Positions 25,212-32,790 of a stretch of 64,000 bases of DNA are shown piece by piece. Position numbers and translations under genes: made by a program. How positions within the stretch are numbered: the first letter of the stretch is position 1; each line of letters starts with the position of its first letter. The notes beneath the pieces were generated by a model. That model had not been told where the DNA came from and did not search any database. It saw only the letters and a list, made by a program, of their open reading frames with translations. The DNA comes from Streptomyces parvulus (lineage in GTDB: Bacteria; Actinomycetota; Actinomycetes; Streptomycetales; Streptomycetaceae). The stretch lies in the NCBI RefSeq assembly GCF_014648855.1, contig NZ_BMRX01000001.1:372001-436000 (forward strand), written 5' to 3'.

Positions 25212-25254
25212 AAAGCCCCTCCGAACCGCGTTTCCGCAGCTCGGAGGGGCTTTT
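25212..25254. terminator. Bidirectional terminator between the kinase gene and tRNA-Ala
   Basis: Inverted repeat AAAGCCCCTCCGA ... TCGGAGGGGCTTTT with a 16-nt loop; A-rich and T-rich ends make it usable in both directions. Confidence 0.85.
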
Positions 25255-25259
25255 CGAAG

Positions 25260-25332
25260 TGGAGCCTAGGGGAGTCGAACCCCTGACATCTGCCATGCAA
25301 AGACAGCGCTCTACCAACTGAGCTAAGGCCCC
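25260..25332 (-). tRNA. tRNA-Ala (anticodon TGC)
   Basis: Leftward 73-nt cloverleaf GGGGCCTTAGCTCAGTTGG... with acceptor GGGGCCT/AGGCTCC including the G3-U70 pair that marks tRNA-Ala. The anticodon loop TTTGCAT gives anticodon TGC; the T arm is AGGGGTTCGACTCCCCT. CCA is not encoded. Confidence 0.95.
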
Positions 25333-25382
25333 TCGGGCGGTGTCGTCGGCCGGATGGTGCCTGCCGTCGGTCGCCGCGGACC

Positions 25383-25413
25383 AGAGTACCGGGTCGCCCC
25401 CCGTATCTCACAA
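25383..25413 (-). promoter_or_regulatory. Possible promoter of tRNA-Ala
   Basis: Leftward TTGTGA and TACTCT separated by 19 nt (18 if shifted to TGTGAG), about 50 nt upstream of the tRNA. The spacing is long, so this is tentative. Confidence 0.3.
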
Positions 25414-25511
25414 ATGATTGGGGCTCCCCCGGAACGACCACGCTCCGTAAGATGCTCGGCGTGGTTCGCTGGAGCGAACTGCGGTTCTTGGGGAAGCGAT
25501 GGGGAGACGCA

Positions 25512-26060
25512 ATGGACGCCGCACAGCAGGAAGCGACCGCGAGAGCGCGGGAACTGCAGCGGAACTGGTACGGGGAGCCTTTGGGGGCGCTCTTCCGTAG
25601 GCTCATCGACGATCTTGGTCTCAACCAGGCTCGTCTCGCGGGAGTGCTGGGGCTGTCCGCGCCGATGCTGTCGCAGCTGATGAGCGGTCAGCGGGCGAAG
25701 ATCGGCAATCCCGCGGTGGTCCAGCGGGTGCAGCTGCTGCAGGACCTGGCGGGGCAGGTCGCGGACGGCAGTGTGAGCGCGGCCGAGGCGACGGAGCGCA
25801 TGGACGAGATCAAGAAGTCCCAGGGGGGTTCGGTGCTCAGCAACACCACGCAGACGACGAGCAGTTCGGGTGCGCCCACGGTCAAGCGGGTGGTGCGCGA
25901 GATCCAGTCGCTGCTGCGCTCGGTGGCGGCCGCCGGGGACATCATCGACGCGGCCGACGCCCTCTCCTCCTCCCACCCGGAACTGGCGGAGTTCCTGCGG
26001 GTGTACGGGGCGGGCCGCACCTCGGACGCGGTCGCGCACTACCAGTCCCACCAGAACTGA
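25512..26060 (+). CDS. Helix-turn-helix DNA-binding protein
   Basis: 182 residues from the ATG at 25512 with GGGGAGA upstream. The N-terminal half has a Cro/CI-like HTH: LGALFRRLIDDLGLNQARLAGVLGLSAPMLSQLMSGQRAKIGNP. The second half is Ala/Ser-rich (SNTTQTTSSSGAPT) and ends in helices (SLLRSVAAAGDIIDAADALSS, HPELAEFLRVYGAGRTSDAVAHYQ). It is 76 nt upstream of a Ser/Thr kinase gene in the same direction; a similar pair follows tRNA-Ala in S. coelicolor (SCO3859/3860), so kinase control of this regulator is possible but not shown. Confidence 0.88.
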   Translation: MDAAQQEATARARELQRNWYGEPLGALFRRLIDDLGLNQARLAGVLGLSAPMLSQLMSGQRAKIGNPAVVQRVQLLQDLAGQVADGSVSAAEATERMDEIKKSQGGSVLSNTTQTTSSSGAPTVKRVVREIQSLLRSVAAAGDIIDAADALSSSHPELAEFLRVYGAGRTSDAVAHYQSHQN

Positions 26061-26136
26061 TCCCGGGGTCCGGCCGCCGCGGGGGGAGTCGCGGCCGGGC
26101 CCGGGAGTGGCGCGAGGGGAGGAGCGACACACAGCC

Positions 26137-27621
26137 ATGGGTGAGGTCTTCGCCGGACGGTACGAGCTGGTCGACCCGATCGGCCGCGGCGGGGTCGGTG
26201 CCGTCTGGCGTGCCTGGGACCACCGCCGCCGACGGTATGTGGCCGCAAAGGTGCTCCAGCAGCGGGACGCGCACTCGCTGCTGCGGTTCGTCCGCGAGCA
26301 GGCGCTGCGCATCGACCATCCCCATGTGCTCGCGCCCGCGAGCTGGGCGGCCGACGACGACCAGGTGCTGTTCACCATGGACCTGGTCACCGGCGGCTCG
26401 CTGGTCCACCTGATCGGGGACTACGGCCCGCTGCCGCCCGCCTTCGTGTGCACACTCCTCGACCAGCTCCTCGCGGGCCTCGCGGCGGTGCACGCCGAGG
26501 ACGTGGTCCACCGCGACATCAAGCCGGCCAACCTGCTGCTGGAGGCCACCGGCACGGGCCGGCCGCGGCTCAGGCTCTCCGACTTCGGCATCGCGATGCG
26601 GCTGGGCGAACCCCGGCTGACCGAGACCAACCTCGTGGTGGGAACGCCCGGTTACCTCGCGCCGGAGCAGATGATGGGCGCGGAACCGGACTTCGCCGCG
26701 GACCTGTTCGCGGTGGGGCTGGTCGCCCTGTACCTGCTCGAAGGGGCCAAGCCGGACGCCAAGGCGCTGGTGCAGCACTTCGCGGAGCACGGGACGCCGG
26801 CCGCGCCGCAGGGGATACCGGAGCCGCTGTGGCAGGTCGTCGCGACGCTGGTGCAGCCGGATCCGCCCGCCAGGTTCCGTACGGCGACGGGGGCGCGCAA
26901 GGCGCTGGCCGCGGCGGCGGAGCTGCTGCCGGAGCCCGGTCCCGACGACGAGCTGATCGAGATCTTCGACCAGGTCGGCCCGCTGCCCGCCGGCTTCGCC
27001 CCCGACGGCCCGCTGAAACGCGCGTCCGGCCTCGACGACGCCCCGCCCAAGGACCCGGCGACGGACCCGCCCACCGACCCGCGCCGCCCGTCCGCCCCGC
27101 CGACGCCCGCGTTCCCCACGCCGACGGCCTCGTCCCCTACCCCTACGCCTTCGTCCCCGGCGCCCTCGCCGGATTCAACACCCCTGTCTCATTCGGCACA
27201 TCCGTCGCATTCGACACCCCCATCGCCGCCCACGCCGCCGGAGGCCCCGGCAGCCCCAGGGCCACCGTCCGCCATGTCGGAGACCGGCAGCTTCCACCTG
27301 CCGCCCCCGCAGCCGACCGTCACCTCCCCCGTGCCGGACGGCGCCCCGGCCCCCGTCCCGCACCCGGGCCAGTACCCGCCCGAGTACCCGCCGCCGTACG
27401 TCCCGCCGCTGCCCGCGCAGACCCTCGCCCCGCCCCCGCTCGGGTCCCCCGCCGACGCCCCCACCGCCTCCTACACCGTCCGCAGCCCCCAGGCCCCGGC
27501 GCAGCACCGGGCGACGCGTCGGCGGCGGCGCCCCGGCCCCCCGGCGGGAGTGGCGGTCCCGCTGCTGATCCTGGCGCTGGCCTGCTACGCGGTGGGGTTC
27601 TGGGCGCTGACCCGCATCTGA
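26137..27621 (+). CDS. Membrane Ser/Thr protein kinase
   Basis: 494 residues from the ATG at 26137, with GGGGAGGAG about 15 nt upstream. The kinase domain (1-270) keeps the essential motifs: IGRGGVGAVWRAW, VAAKVL, VHRDIKPANLLL, SDFGIAMRL and VGTPGYLAPEQ. A Pro/Ser/Thr-rich linker of about 170 residues follows, then a basic RRRRR stretch and one C-terminal membrane helix (GVAVPLLILALACYAVGFWAL) with almost no external domain. It therefore probably senses a cytoplasmic or membrane cue rather than peptidoglycan. The upstream HTH gene is the likely operon partner. Confidence 0.9.
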   Translation: MGEVFAGRYELVDPIGRGGVGAVWRAWDHRRRRYVAAKVLQQRDAHSLLRFVREQALRIDHPHVLAPASWAADDDQVLFTMDLVTGGSLVHLIGDYGPLPPAFVCTLLDQLLAGLAAVHAEDVVHRDIKPANLLLEATGTGRPRLRLSDFGIAMRLGEPRLTETNLVVGTPGYLAPEQMMGAEPDFAADLFAVGLVALYLLEGAKPDAKALVQHFAEHGTPAAPQGIPEPLWQVVATLVQPDPPARFRTATGARKALAAAAELLPEPGPDDELIEIFDQVGPLPAGFAPDGPLKRASGLDDAPPKDPATDPPTDPRRPSAPPTPAFPTPTASSPTPTPSSPAPSPDSTPLSHSAHPSHSTPPSPPTPPEAPAAPGPPSAMSETGSFHLPPPQPTVTSPVPDGAPAPVPHPGQYPPEYPPPYVPPLPAQTLAPPPLGSPADAPTASYTVRSPQAPAQHRATRRRRRPGPPAGVAVPLLILALACYAVGFWALTRI

Positions 27622-27643
27622 GCGGGGTCACTTCACCGCGGCC

Positions 27644-28999
27644 TCACCGCGCCCTGCGCCGGGCCGCCGCCGTCCACACGGTCAAACCCGCCAGCAGCAG
27701 GCTGCCGGTGCCGATGCCGCCCACCGCGACCGCCTTCATGGCGAGGTCCCCGTCCCCGCCGCCGTTCTCCGGCGCCGCCGCCCGGTCCTGCGCCGAGACC
27801 TCGAAGACGCCCGCCGGCCGCGGCTCCCCCGCGTATCCGGGCCCCCCGTCCGCGGAACCCCGGAGTCCGACGCGCAGCGTCAGCCCGAAGGGTCCCGCGC
27901 CGAAGTCCTCGGCCACCTGCGCCGCAAGGTGCACGACGAGGTAGTAGTCCCCGGCGAAGCGCATCGCGCCGACCTGTCCGCTGGTGGCGTACCGGTTCGT
28001 GTAGGCCACCGGCGGGAGGGGAGCGAGGCCGACGGTGGCGGGGCGGCCGGTGTACCCCTTGGCCGCGTCGTCCACCTCGCCGCGCACCGGGTTGTGCAGC
28101 GCCAGGCGCAGGGCACCCGTGGCGTAGCCGGAGGCCTCGTCGGCGCCGTCGAGTTCGGCGGTCGCGTGGATGCGGCGGCCCCAGTCCACCGGCACCTTGT
28201 AGTAAAGGGTCTGGCCGGGCCGGATGCCGGTGGACCAGACTCCCTGTCCGAGGGGCGTGGCGTGGGCGAAGCCGCTGCCGCCCGCGCGGGGCCGCGGCTC
28301 GCCGGGGACGGCCTCGGGCGAGGCGGAGTCCCAGGCGTCGGGTGCCTCGGTCGGCTCCGTACCGGCCGGGCGGGGTTCGGTGGCGACGGTGAGTTCCAGG
28401 TCCCAGTCCTCCGGCGGGGAGTCCTGGGGCCTGACCCGCTCGACCGCGACGTAGTAGGTGCCGGCCTCCTGGCAGCGGGTGGCGCCGGCTCCGATCTCCC
28501 GGCCGGCCCACGCGGTGACCGGGCGGGGACTGCGGGCCGCGCCGAACGTCGCGCTGTCGGAGCCGCACGAACCGCCGTCGGCGTCCAGCACGGAGACCCG
28601 GACGCCGTCGACGGCGGTGACCTCGCCGGAGCCGGGTACGGCGGTCACCGAGACGTAGGCGTCGGAGGCGGCGTCGAGGTCGAGGCGGTAGTGGAGGGTG
28701 CCGTTCCGCGGCAGCGAGCCGCGGTAGGTGGCGCCGGCCTCCAGGAGCCCGGCGTCCGAGGTGCCCCCGGTCCCCGCGACGCGCCGGGCGCCGTCGGCGA
28801 AGGCGTACCCCGGGGTATCCCCGGCCGCGCGGGCGGGGGCGGCGCCGGGCAGGACGACGGCGGAGGGAAGGGCGAGGGCGACGGCCAGTACGCCGGTGAG
28901 GACGGCCGGCCGCCGCAGACGCACCCCCCGGGTCCCGCTCCCCGACGCCCCCGACGATCCCGGCGAATCGTTCCGCCGTCCGGGCACCGACCCGGGCAT
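27644..28999 (-). CDS. Secreted protein with PPC-like domains and C-terminal membrane helix
   Basis: About 451 residues if started at the ATG 28997-28999 (MPGSVPGRRNDS). A signal peptide (AVLTGVLAVALALPSAVVLPGAAPARA) precedes two similar beta-rich segments: LEAGATYRGSLPRNGTLHYRLDLD... and LGQGVWSTGIRPGQTLYYKVPVDW..., which resemble bacterial pre-peptidase C-terminal domains. A Pro/Glu linker separates them, and a final helix (GIGTGSLLLAGLTVWTA) with RRR anchors the protein. No catalytic domain is seen. It converges on the kinase gene with 22 bp between stops. The function is unknown. Confidence 0.75.
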   Translation of the reverse strand: MPGSVPGRRNDSPGSSGASGSGTRGVRLRRPAVLTGVLAVALALPSAVVLPGAAPARAAGDTPGYAFADGARRVAGTGGTSDAGLLEAGATYRGSLPRNGTLHYRLDLDAASDAYVSVTAVPGSGEVTAVDGVRVSVLDADGGSCGSDSATFGAARSPRPVTAWAGREIGAGATRCQEAGTYYVAVERVRPQDSPPEDWDLELTVATEPRPAGTEPTEAPDAWDSASPEAVPGEPRPRAGGSGFAHATPLGQGVWSTGIRPGQTLYYKVPVDWGRRIHATAELDGADEASGYATGALRLALHNPVRGEVDDAAKGYTGRPATVGLAPLPPVAYTNRYATSGQVGAMRFAGDYYLVVHLAAQVAEDFGAGPFGLTLRVGLRGSADGGPGYAGEPRPAGVFEVSAQDRAAAPENGGGDGDLAMKAVAVGGIGTGSLLLAGLTVWTAAARRRAR

Positions 29000-29183
29000 C
29001 GCCCCCGCCCCAGGCCGCCGCGCGCGTCCGGACCCGGCACATCGCCAAGCCGTACACCACCGTCCCATGCCCCGCCACCCCTCACGCTCGCCGGCATCCC
29101 GCCGCCCGCCCCGAACGACCGCGCCCCATCCTGCCGCGCACTCCGCGCCGCCGCGCCCCCGCGCGGGGATCCGGGCAACAGAA

Positions 29184-29210
29184 AACCCCGACCGTAGGAC
29201 GGCCGGGGTC
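29184..29210. terminator. Hairpin between DLW-39 and the secreted-protein gene
   Basis: Inverted repeat AACCCCGACCGT / ACGGCCGGGGTC with a 3-nt loop (one mismatch), 27 nt downstream of the DLW-39 stop. Confidence 0.7.
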
Positions 29211-29236
29211 TACCGGGGACCGGATGTCGGTCGTAC

Positions 29237-29365
29237 TCAGGAACCCGTGGGCACGGAGTCGGTCGCCTCCGTCCACAGATCCTGCTCGGCGCGATCCGCC
29301 TGGATCTGGCGGTACACGAGGAGCCCGCCGATGGCGGCCAGTGCGACCAGGAGAAGCTTCTTCAC
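29237..29365 (-). CDS. DLW-39 family small membrane protein
   Basis: 42 residues from a GTG at 29363-29365 preceded by GAGGTC. The sequence KKLLLVALAAIGGLLVYRQIQADRAEQDLWTEATDSV contains one membrane helix and the DLW tripeptide that names this family of tiny actinobacterial proteins. The family is typically found close to gyrA and tRNA genes; here it is about 4 kb from tRNA-Ala and 8 kb from tRNA-Ile. The role is unknown. Confidence 0.85.
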   Translation of the reverse strand: MKKLLLVALAAIGGLLVYRQIQADRAEQDLWTEATDSVPTGS

Positions 29366-29703
29366 CGCGCGACCTCGTCTTTCCTTGACGTAGGGGACCT
29401 CTGGCGCCCGACTATACACACCGGCCGATACCGATCGGTGACCTGCGTCGGCGGCCAACTGCCGTGCGCCCAAGCCCTCCAGAACCGGACGAACCTGTTC
29501 TGATCGGAGGGTGATCACACCCCTGCACACGGTGACTTTCGCCCGCTCCTCCCCCGTATTGGCAGCTTTTCGACCCTCTTGCGGCCATTCGGGTTGTGTT
29601 CATCTGAACATCGACGCGCCACGGTGCCAGGTCCACCACTTCGCGAGCCGCATACACATCATGAGGAAAGTACGCAAATCGCCCAACCCGAAAGTGAGGG
29701 GTT
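29366..29703. other. Divergent intergenic region DLW-39 / small secreted protein
   Basis: 338 bp with visibly lower GC than neighbours (for example around 29560-29690). It must hold the divergent promoters. No RNA gene or clear operator was recognised. Confidence 0.4.
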
Positions 29704-30075
29704 ATGGCCCGGAACAAGGTCATGACGCTGTGGACCACCATCGTCACCGCCTTCCTCGCGCTGTGCACGGCGCTCGGACTCATCACGACGACGGCCGCCG
29801 CGGCCGTGCCGCAGACCGGAACGCACAGCAAGAGCGAGAGCGCCTCCCCCGAGGCGGCGCCCGCGACGGCGGTCCCCTGGTCCTGGTCCCGGACCGGCTC
29901 CCTGCCCCCCACGATGAAGCAGCGCATCCGCGCCGAGGCCCACGGGTCGGCCCCCAGCTGCCGGCACCGCCCGCTGAGTGACGCGACCGCCACGGCCACC
30001 ACGACGGCCACCGGCCTCCAGTGCGACGACACCGCCGAGGCACCGGCCCAGCACAGCGCCCCGCTCCAGCGCTGA
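29704..30075 (+). CDS. Small secreted protein, DUF6344-like
   Basis: 123 residues, GAGGGG ahead of the ATG. The N-terminus MARNKVMTLWTTIVTAFLALCTALGLITTTAAAAV is a signal peptide or anchor. The rest is Thr/Ala/Ser-rich with two cysteines (SCRHRP and LQCDD), probably disordered. The N-terminus looks like the Streptomyces DUF6344 family; the assignment is from memory and moderate. The function is unknown. Confidence 0.7.
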   Translation: MARNKVMTLWTTIVTAFLALCTALGLITTTAAAAVPQTGTHSKSESASPEAAPATAVPWSWSRTGSLPPTMKQRIRAEAHGSAPSCRHRPLSDATATATTTATGLQCDDTAEAPAQHSAPLQR

Positions 30076-30164
30076 GCGGACCGAGGCGGCACCCGGTCCC
30101 GCACCGCGCCCGCCCCGCCCGACCCGACAGACGGCGATCTGCGTACCGCACCACACGCGAGAAA

Positions 30165-30195
30165 CGGCCCGGCCGCTCGACAGAGCAGCCGGGCC
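30165..30195 (+). terminator. Hairpin downstream of the small secreted protein
   Basis: Inverted repeat CGGCCCGGC...GCCGGGCCG with a 13-nt interior, about 90 nt after the stop. Confidence 0.55.
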
Positions 30196-30299
30196 GCCGC
30201 CGTGTGCGGCGCCTCCCCGCTCGCCACCCCCGCCCAAGGGCGCCCGCGCACGCGTCATAGCCTGTACGGCACTCCCGCGGAAAGGTGGTGGGTGCCCCC

Positions 30300-31088
30300 G
30301 TGCACCGGCGCATCGTCATCGTCACGGCCGTCCACGGCCCCTCGGCGCGCTACCTGCCCGAGGCCCACGCATCCCTGTCCGCCCAGGAGTTGCCCGACGG
30401 ATGGGACTGGCGCTGGGTGATCCAAGAGGACGGCAGGACGCACGCCGTCCGCCCGCACGTGCCCGACGACCCGCGCGTCGTCTTCCGCCAGGGCCGCCAC
30501 GACCGGCAGGCGGGCCCCGGCGTGGCCCGCACCATGGCCCTGTCCCACGCGGACGGCGAGTACGTGAAGGTCCTGGACGCCGACGACCGGCTCGCGCCCG
30601 GCACCCTGGCCCGGGACCTGGCCGCCCTGGAGGCCGATCCGGGGCTCGGCTGGGCGACCTCACGCGCCCTGGACCTGCTGCCCGACGGCTCCACGGCCGG
30701 CTTCCCGGGCGATCCCGCGCACGGGCCCATCGAGCGCGGCGCTGTCCTCGACTTCTGGCGGGCCAACGGCTACCGCTCCCAGGTCCACCCGGCGACGCTC
30801 CTCGTACGGCGCGACCTGCTGCTCGCCCTCGGCGGCTGGATGGCCCTCCCCGCCTCCGAGGACACCGGCCTGCTGCTGGCCCTCAACTGCGTGAGCCGCG
30901 GGTGGTTCAGCGGGGAGGTGGGCCTGCTGTACCGCAAGTGGGAGGGGCAGGTCACCGGCCAGGCGTCCCACGTGGACCCGGTCGAGCGGGAGGCCCGCAT
31001 GGCGGTCGTGGAGGCCAGGGCGAGGGCGCTCGCGTCCTTCGGCTGGCACCCGCCGGACGGCTCCGCCGACGCGCACCCGCGCGCGTGA
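30300..31088 (+). CDS. Glycosyltransferase family 2 protein
   Basis: 262 residues from the GTG at 30300 (HRRIVIVTAVHGPSARYL), with AGGTGG about 10 nt upstream; GTGs at 30285 and 30288 are alternatives. GT-A family signs are IVIVTAVHG at the nucleotide-binding strand, HADGEYVKVLDADDRLAPG with the DxD-type metal site, and the WxxxED-like LPASEDTGLLL. No membrane segment is present, so it likely acts on a soluble or membrane-surface acceptor. It converges on an FkbM methyltransferase. Acceptor and donor are unknown. Confidence 0.85.
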   Translation: MHRRIVIVTAVHGPSARYLPEAHASLSAQELPDGWDWRWVIQEDGRTHAVRPHVPDDPRVVFRQGRHDRQAGPGVARTMALSHADGEYVKVLDADDRLAPGTLARDLAALEADPGLGWATSRALDLLPDGSTAGFPGDPAHGPIERGAVLDFWRANGYRSQVHPATLLVRRDLLLALGGWMALPASEDTGLLLALNCVSRGWFSGEVGLLYRKWEGQVTGQASHVDPVEREARMAVVEARARALASFGWHPPDGSADAHPRA

Positions 31089-31164
31089 CGGCCGACGGTC
31101 GTCCCTCGGTCAACGCCACCCGCCCCTCCGCCACTTGCGGCCACCGAACGGCACCGCGAGCGGC

Positions 31165-32088
31165 TCAGGGCAGCGTCTCCGCGTCCACCCGCGAGAAGAC
31201 CAGGTCGCTCTCCCCGGCCACGGGCCCGCGCAGGCGGACCGGCACGCCGAGCTCTCCGCGCAGCGCCTCGGGGTAGCTGCCGGGGGCGTAGTCGTTGGCG
31301 AGGCGGTAGACGTGGAATCCGGCGTTCCGCATCACCGCCAGCAGGTCCTCGACCGAGTCGCCCAGCCGGGCCAGGCGTTCCGGCGTGACCTCGACGCAGA
31401 TCTCCGCGTCCGGCCGCAGGTCGCCCAGGACCGGGGCCAGGCCGCGCACCACGCCGCCCTCCGCGCCCTCAACGTCGATCTTGATCACGCGGGCGGCGGC
31501 CAGCTCCGCCGGTTCGAGGAGGTCCGGCAGCGGGAGGGCCTCGGTCTCGAAGCTGGACTCCGCGGGGCCGTCGTACGGGACGATGCTGTTCGCGCCGGTG
31601 TTCCGCGAGCTGGCCAGGACGAAGGTCAGGGACCGGCGGCGGTCGGAGACGGCCGCGTTGAGCGCGCGGACGTTGCGCAGGCCGTTGAGACGCGTGTGCT
31701 CCACCAGGCGCCGGTGGAGATCGGGGGAGGCCTCGACGGCGACCACCCGGCCCTCGGCGCCGACGAGCCGGCCCGCGAGCACGCTGAAGACCCCGATGTT
31801 GGCCCCGACGTCCACGAAACCGTCCCCCGGGCGCAGCCGGCGCCGCAGCCACGCCGTCAGGTGCGGCTCCCAGGTGCCGAACATGTACAGGTAACGCTGG
31901 ATGAGGTCGCGCGTGTCCACGGCGAACAGGTCGCCGGAGCGCACCCGCACGACCCTGCGGCGGGGGTGGTCCCGCAGCCGGGCGTTCAGCCAGCCGGCGG
32001 TGAGGGCCGGCTTCCCGAGCGTGCCGGGCGCGTGGCGGACGTACCGGGCGGCGAGGGTGACCAGGGCCTCGGGCAGCACTGCGGGCAC
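31165..32088 (-). CDS. FkbM family SAM-dependent methyltransferase
   Basis: About 307 residues from a GTG at 32086-32088. SAM-binding motif I DGFVDVGANIGVFSVLAG, acidic residue in VVAVEASPDLHRRL, and VIKIDVEGAEGGVVRGL, which is characteristic of the FkbM family of O-methyltransferases acting on sugars and natural products. It lies 26 nt downstream of a ferredoxin gene in the same direction. Opposite, converging, is a glycosyltransferase, so a small glycan-modifying locus is possible but speculative. Confidence 0.85.
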   Translation of the reverse strand: MPAVLPEALVTLAARYVRHAPGTLGKPALTAGWLNARLRDHPRRRVVRVRSGDLFAVDTRDLIQRYLYMFGTWEPHLTAWLRRRLRPGDGFVDVGANIGVFSVLAGRLVGAEGRVVAVEASPDLHRRLVEHTRLNGLRNVRALNAAVSDRRRSLTFVLASSRNTGANSIVPYDGPAESSFETEALPLPDLLEPAELAAARVIKIDVEGAEGGVVRGLAPVLGDLRPDAEICVEVTPERLARLGDSVEDLLAVMRNAGFHVYRLANDYAPGSYPEALRGELGVPVRLRGPVAGESDLVFSRVDAETLP

Positions 32089-32114
32089 GGTGCCGCCCGC
32101 GTCCCCCCGGATGC

Positions 32115-32309
32115 TCAGTCCTCGCCCGAGAGCGTGATCGCGGCGGAGGGGCACCCCTCGACCGCCTCCCGCACCCGGTCCACGTCGACGGCGTACTCCC
32201 GCCCGGGTATCACGGCGCCCAGACCGTCGACCTTGGTGAAGACGGACGGGGCCCGGTGGACGCAGTCGCCGGACCCGTAGCACTGCTCGGGGTCGACGGA
32301 GATCCTCAT
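32115..32309 (-). CDS. Three-cysteine ferredoxin ([3Fe-4S] type)
   Basis: 64 residues: MRISVDPEQCYGSGDCVHRAP, then EGCPSAAITL. Three cysteines in the order C-x5-C-xn-C plus the CP pair match the small [3Fe-4S] (or 4Fe with a substitute ligand) ferredoxins that pass electrons to cytochromes P450 in Streptomyces. No P450 or reductase gene is nearby, so the partner must be elsewhere. GGAGC lies upstream. It shares direction with the FkbM gene. Confidence 0.88.
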   Translation of the reverse strand: MRISVDPEQCYGSGDCVHRAPSVFTKVDGLGAVIPGREYAVDVDRVREAVEGCPSAAITLSGED

Positions 32310-32790
32310 GGCGCGCTCCAGCGGCGGTCGGCTGCGGAAACCTTCACGACGTGCCTGCCCACCCGGCGGTGCGCCGAATCCGTCCCGGGCGAAACCGAAT
32401 CGGCGGGTACGCGCGGAGGCGGACGGGTACGCGTCGAACCGGACGACACACGCACCGGCATGGTTTGGCACCGGTCCCTCCCCTCGTGGGGACCGGAGCC
32501 GAACCATGCCGGCCGTGTACCGCGTGTGGTGCCGGAGCGGGTCGGGAAGGGCTGGGCCACCGAAAGCTGACCGAGAACGTGCGGCCTGACGGGGTGGCTC
32601 CGCGAACGCCGGGCCGTTGACCTGTCCGGGTGCCTCGCGGCCGACTCGCCACTGCGACGGGATCCTGCCATCCGCGGTCCCCGGCGGGGAGGTTCCGGAC
32701 CCTCGGGAACGGGGTAGCCGCAGGTCAGGCATATAGAGTGAGTTTTCCGGTCCGGACGTCCAAGTGCGGGAGAAGTAAGGAGTGGAGGCC
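32310..32790. other. Gene-free region between ferredoxin and the WD40 protein
   Basis: About 480 bp with open frames in several phases but none convincing. It holds two CGGGTACGCG direct repeats (32404-32413 and 32424-32433, 20 bp apart) and a long inverted repeat (32455-32512). The right part near 32730-32780 is locally AT-richer (CATATAGAGTGAGTTTT) and probably contains the promoter of the rightward gene. Confidence 0.6.
32455..32512. repeat. Long inverted repeat upstream of the WD40 protein
   Basis: Arms of 24 nt (32455-32478 and 32489-32512) match at 22 positions around a 10-nt loop; the left arm begins CCGGCATGGTTTGG and the right arm ends CCATGCCGG. No T-tract follows. It lies about 280 bp before the WD40 gene and 145 bp before the ferredoxin gene start, on the promoter side of both, so it is not a simple terminator. 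Confidence 0.7.

Noticed and set aside
25260..25420. Attachment-site duplication beside tRNA-Ala
   Set aside because: No second copy of the tRNA 3' end was recognised in the following 12 kb, and there is no integrase gene.
32251..32700. Five overlapping frames of 80-120 codons in the ferredoxin/WD40 gap
   Set aside because: They are open on both strands and in several phases at once, run across the inverted repeat, and have no ribosome-binding sites or recognisable motifs.
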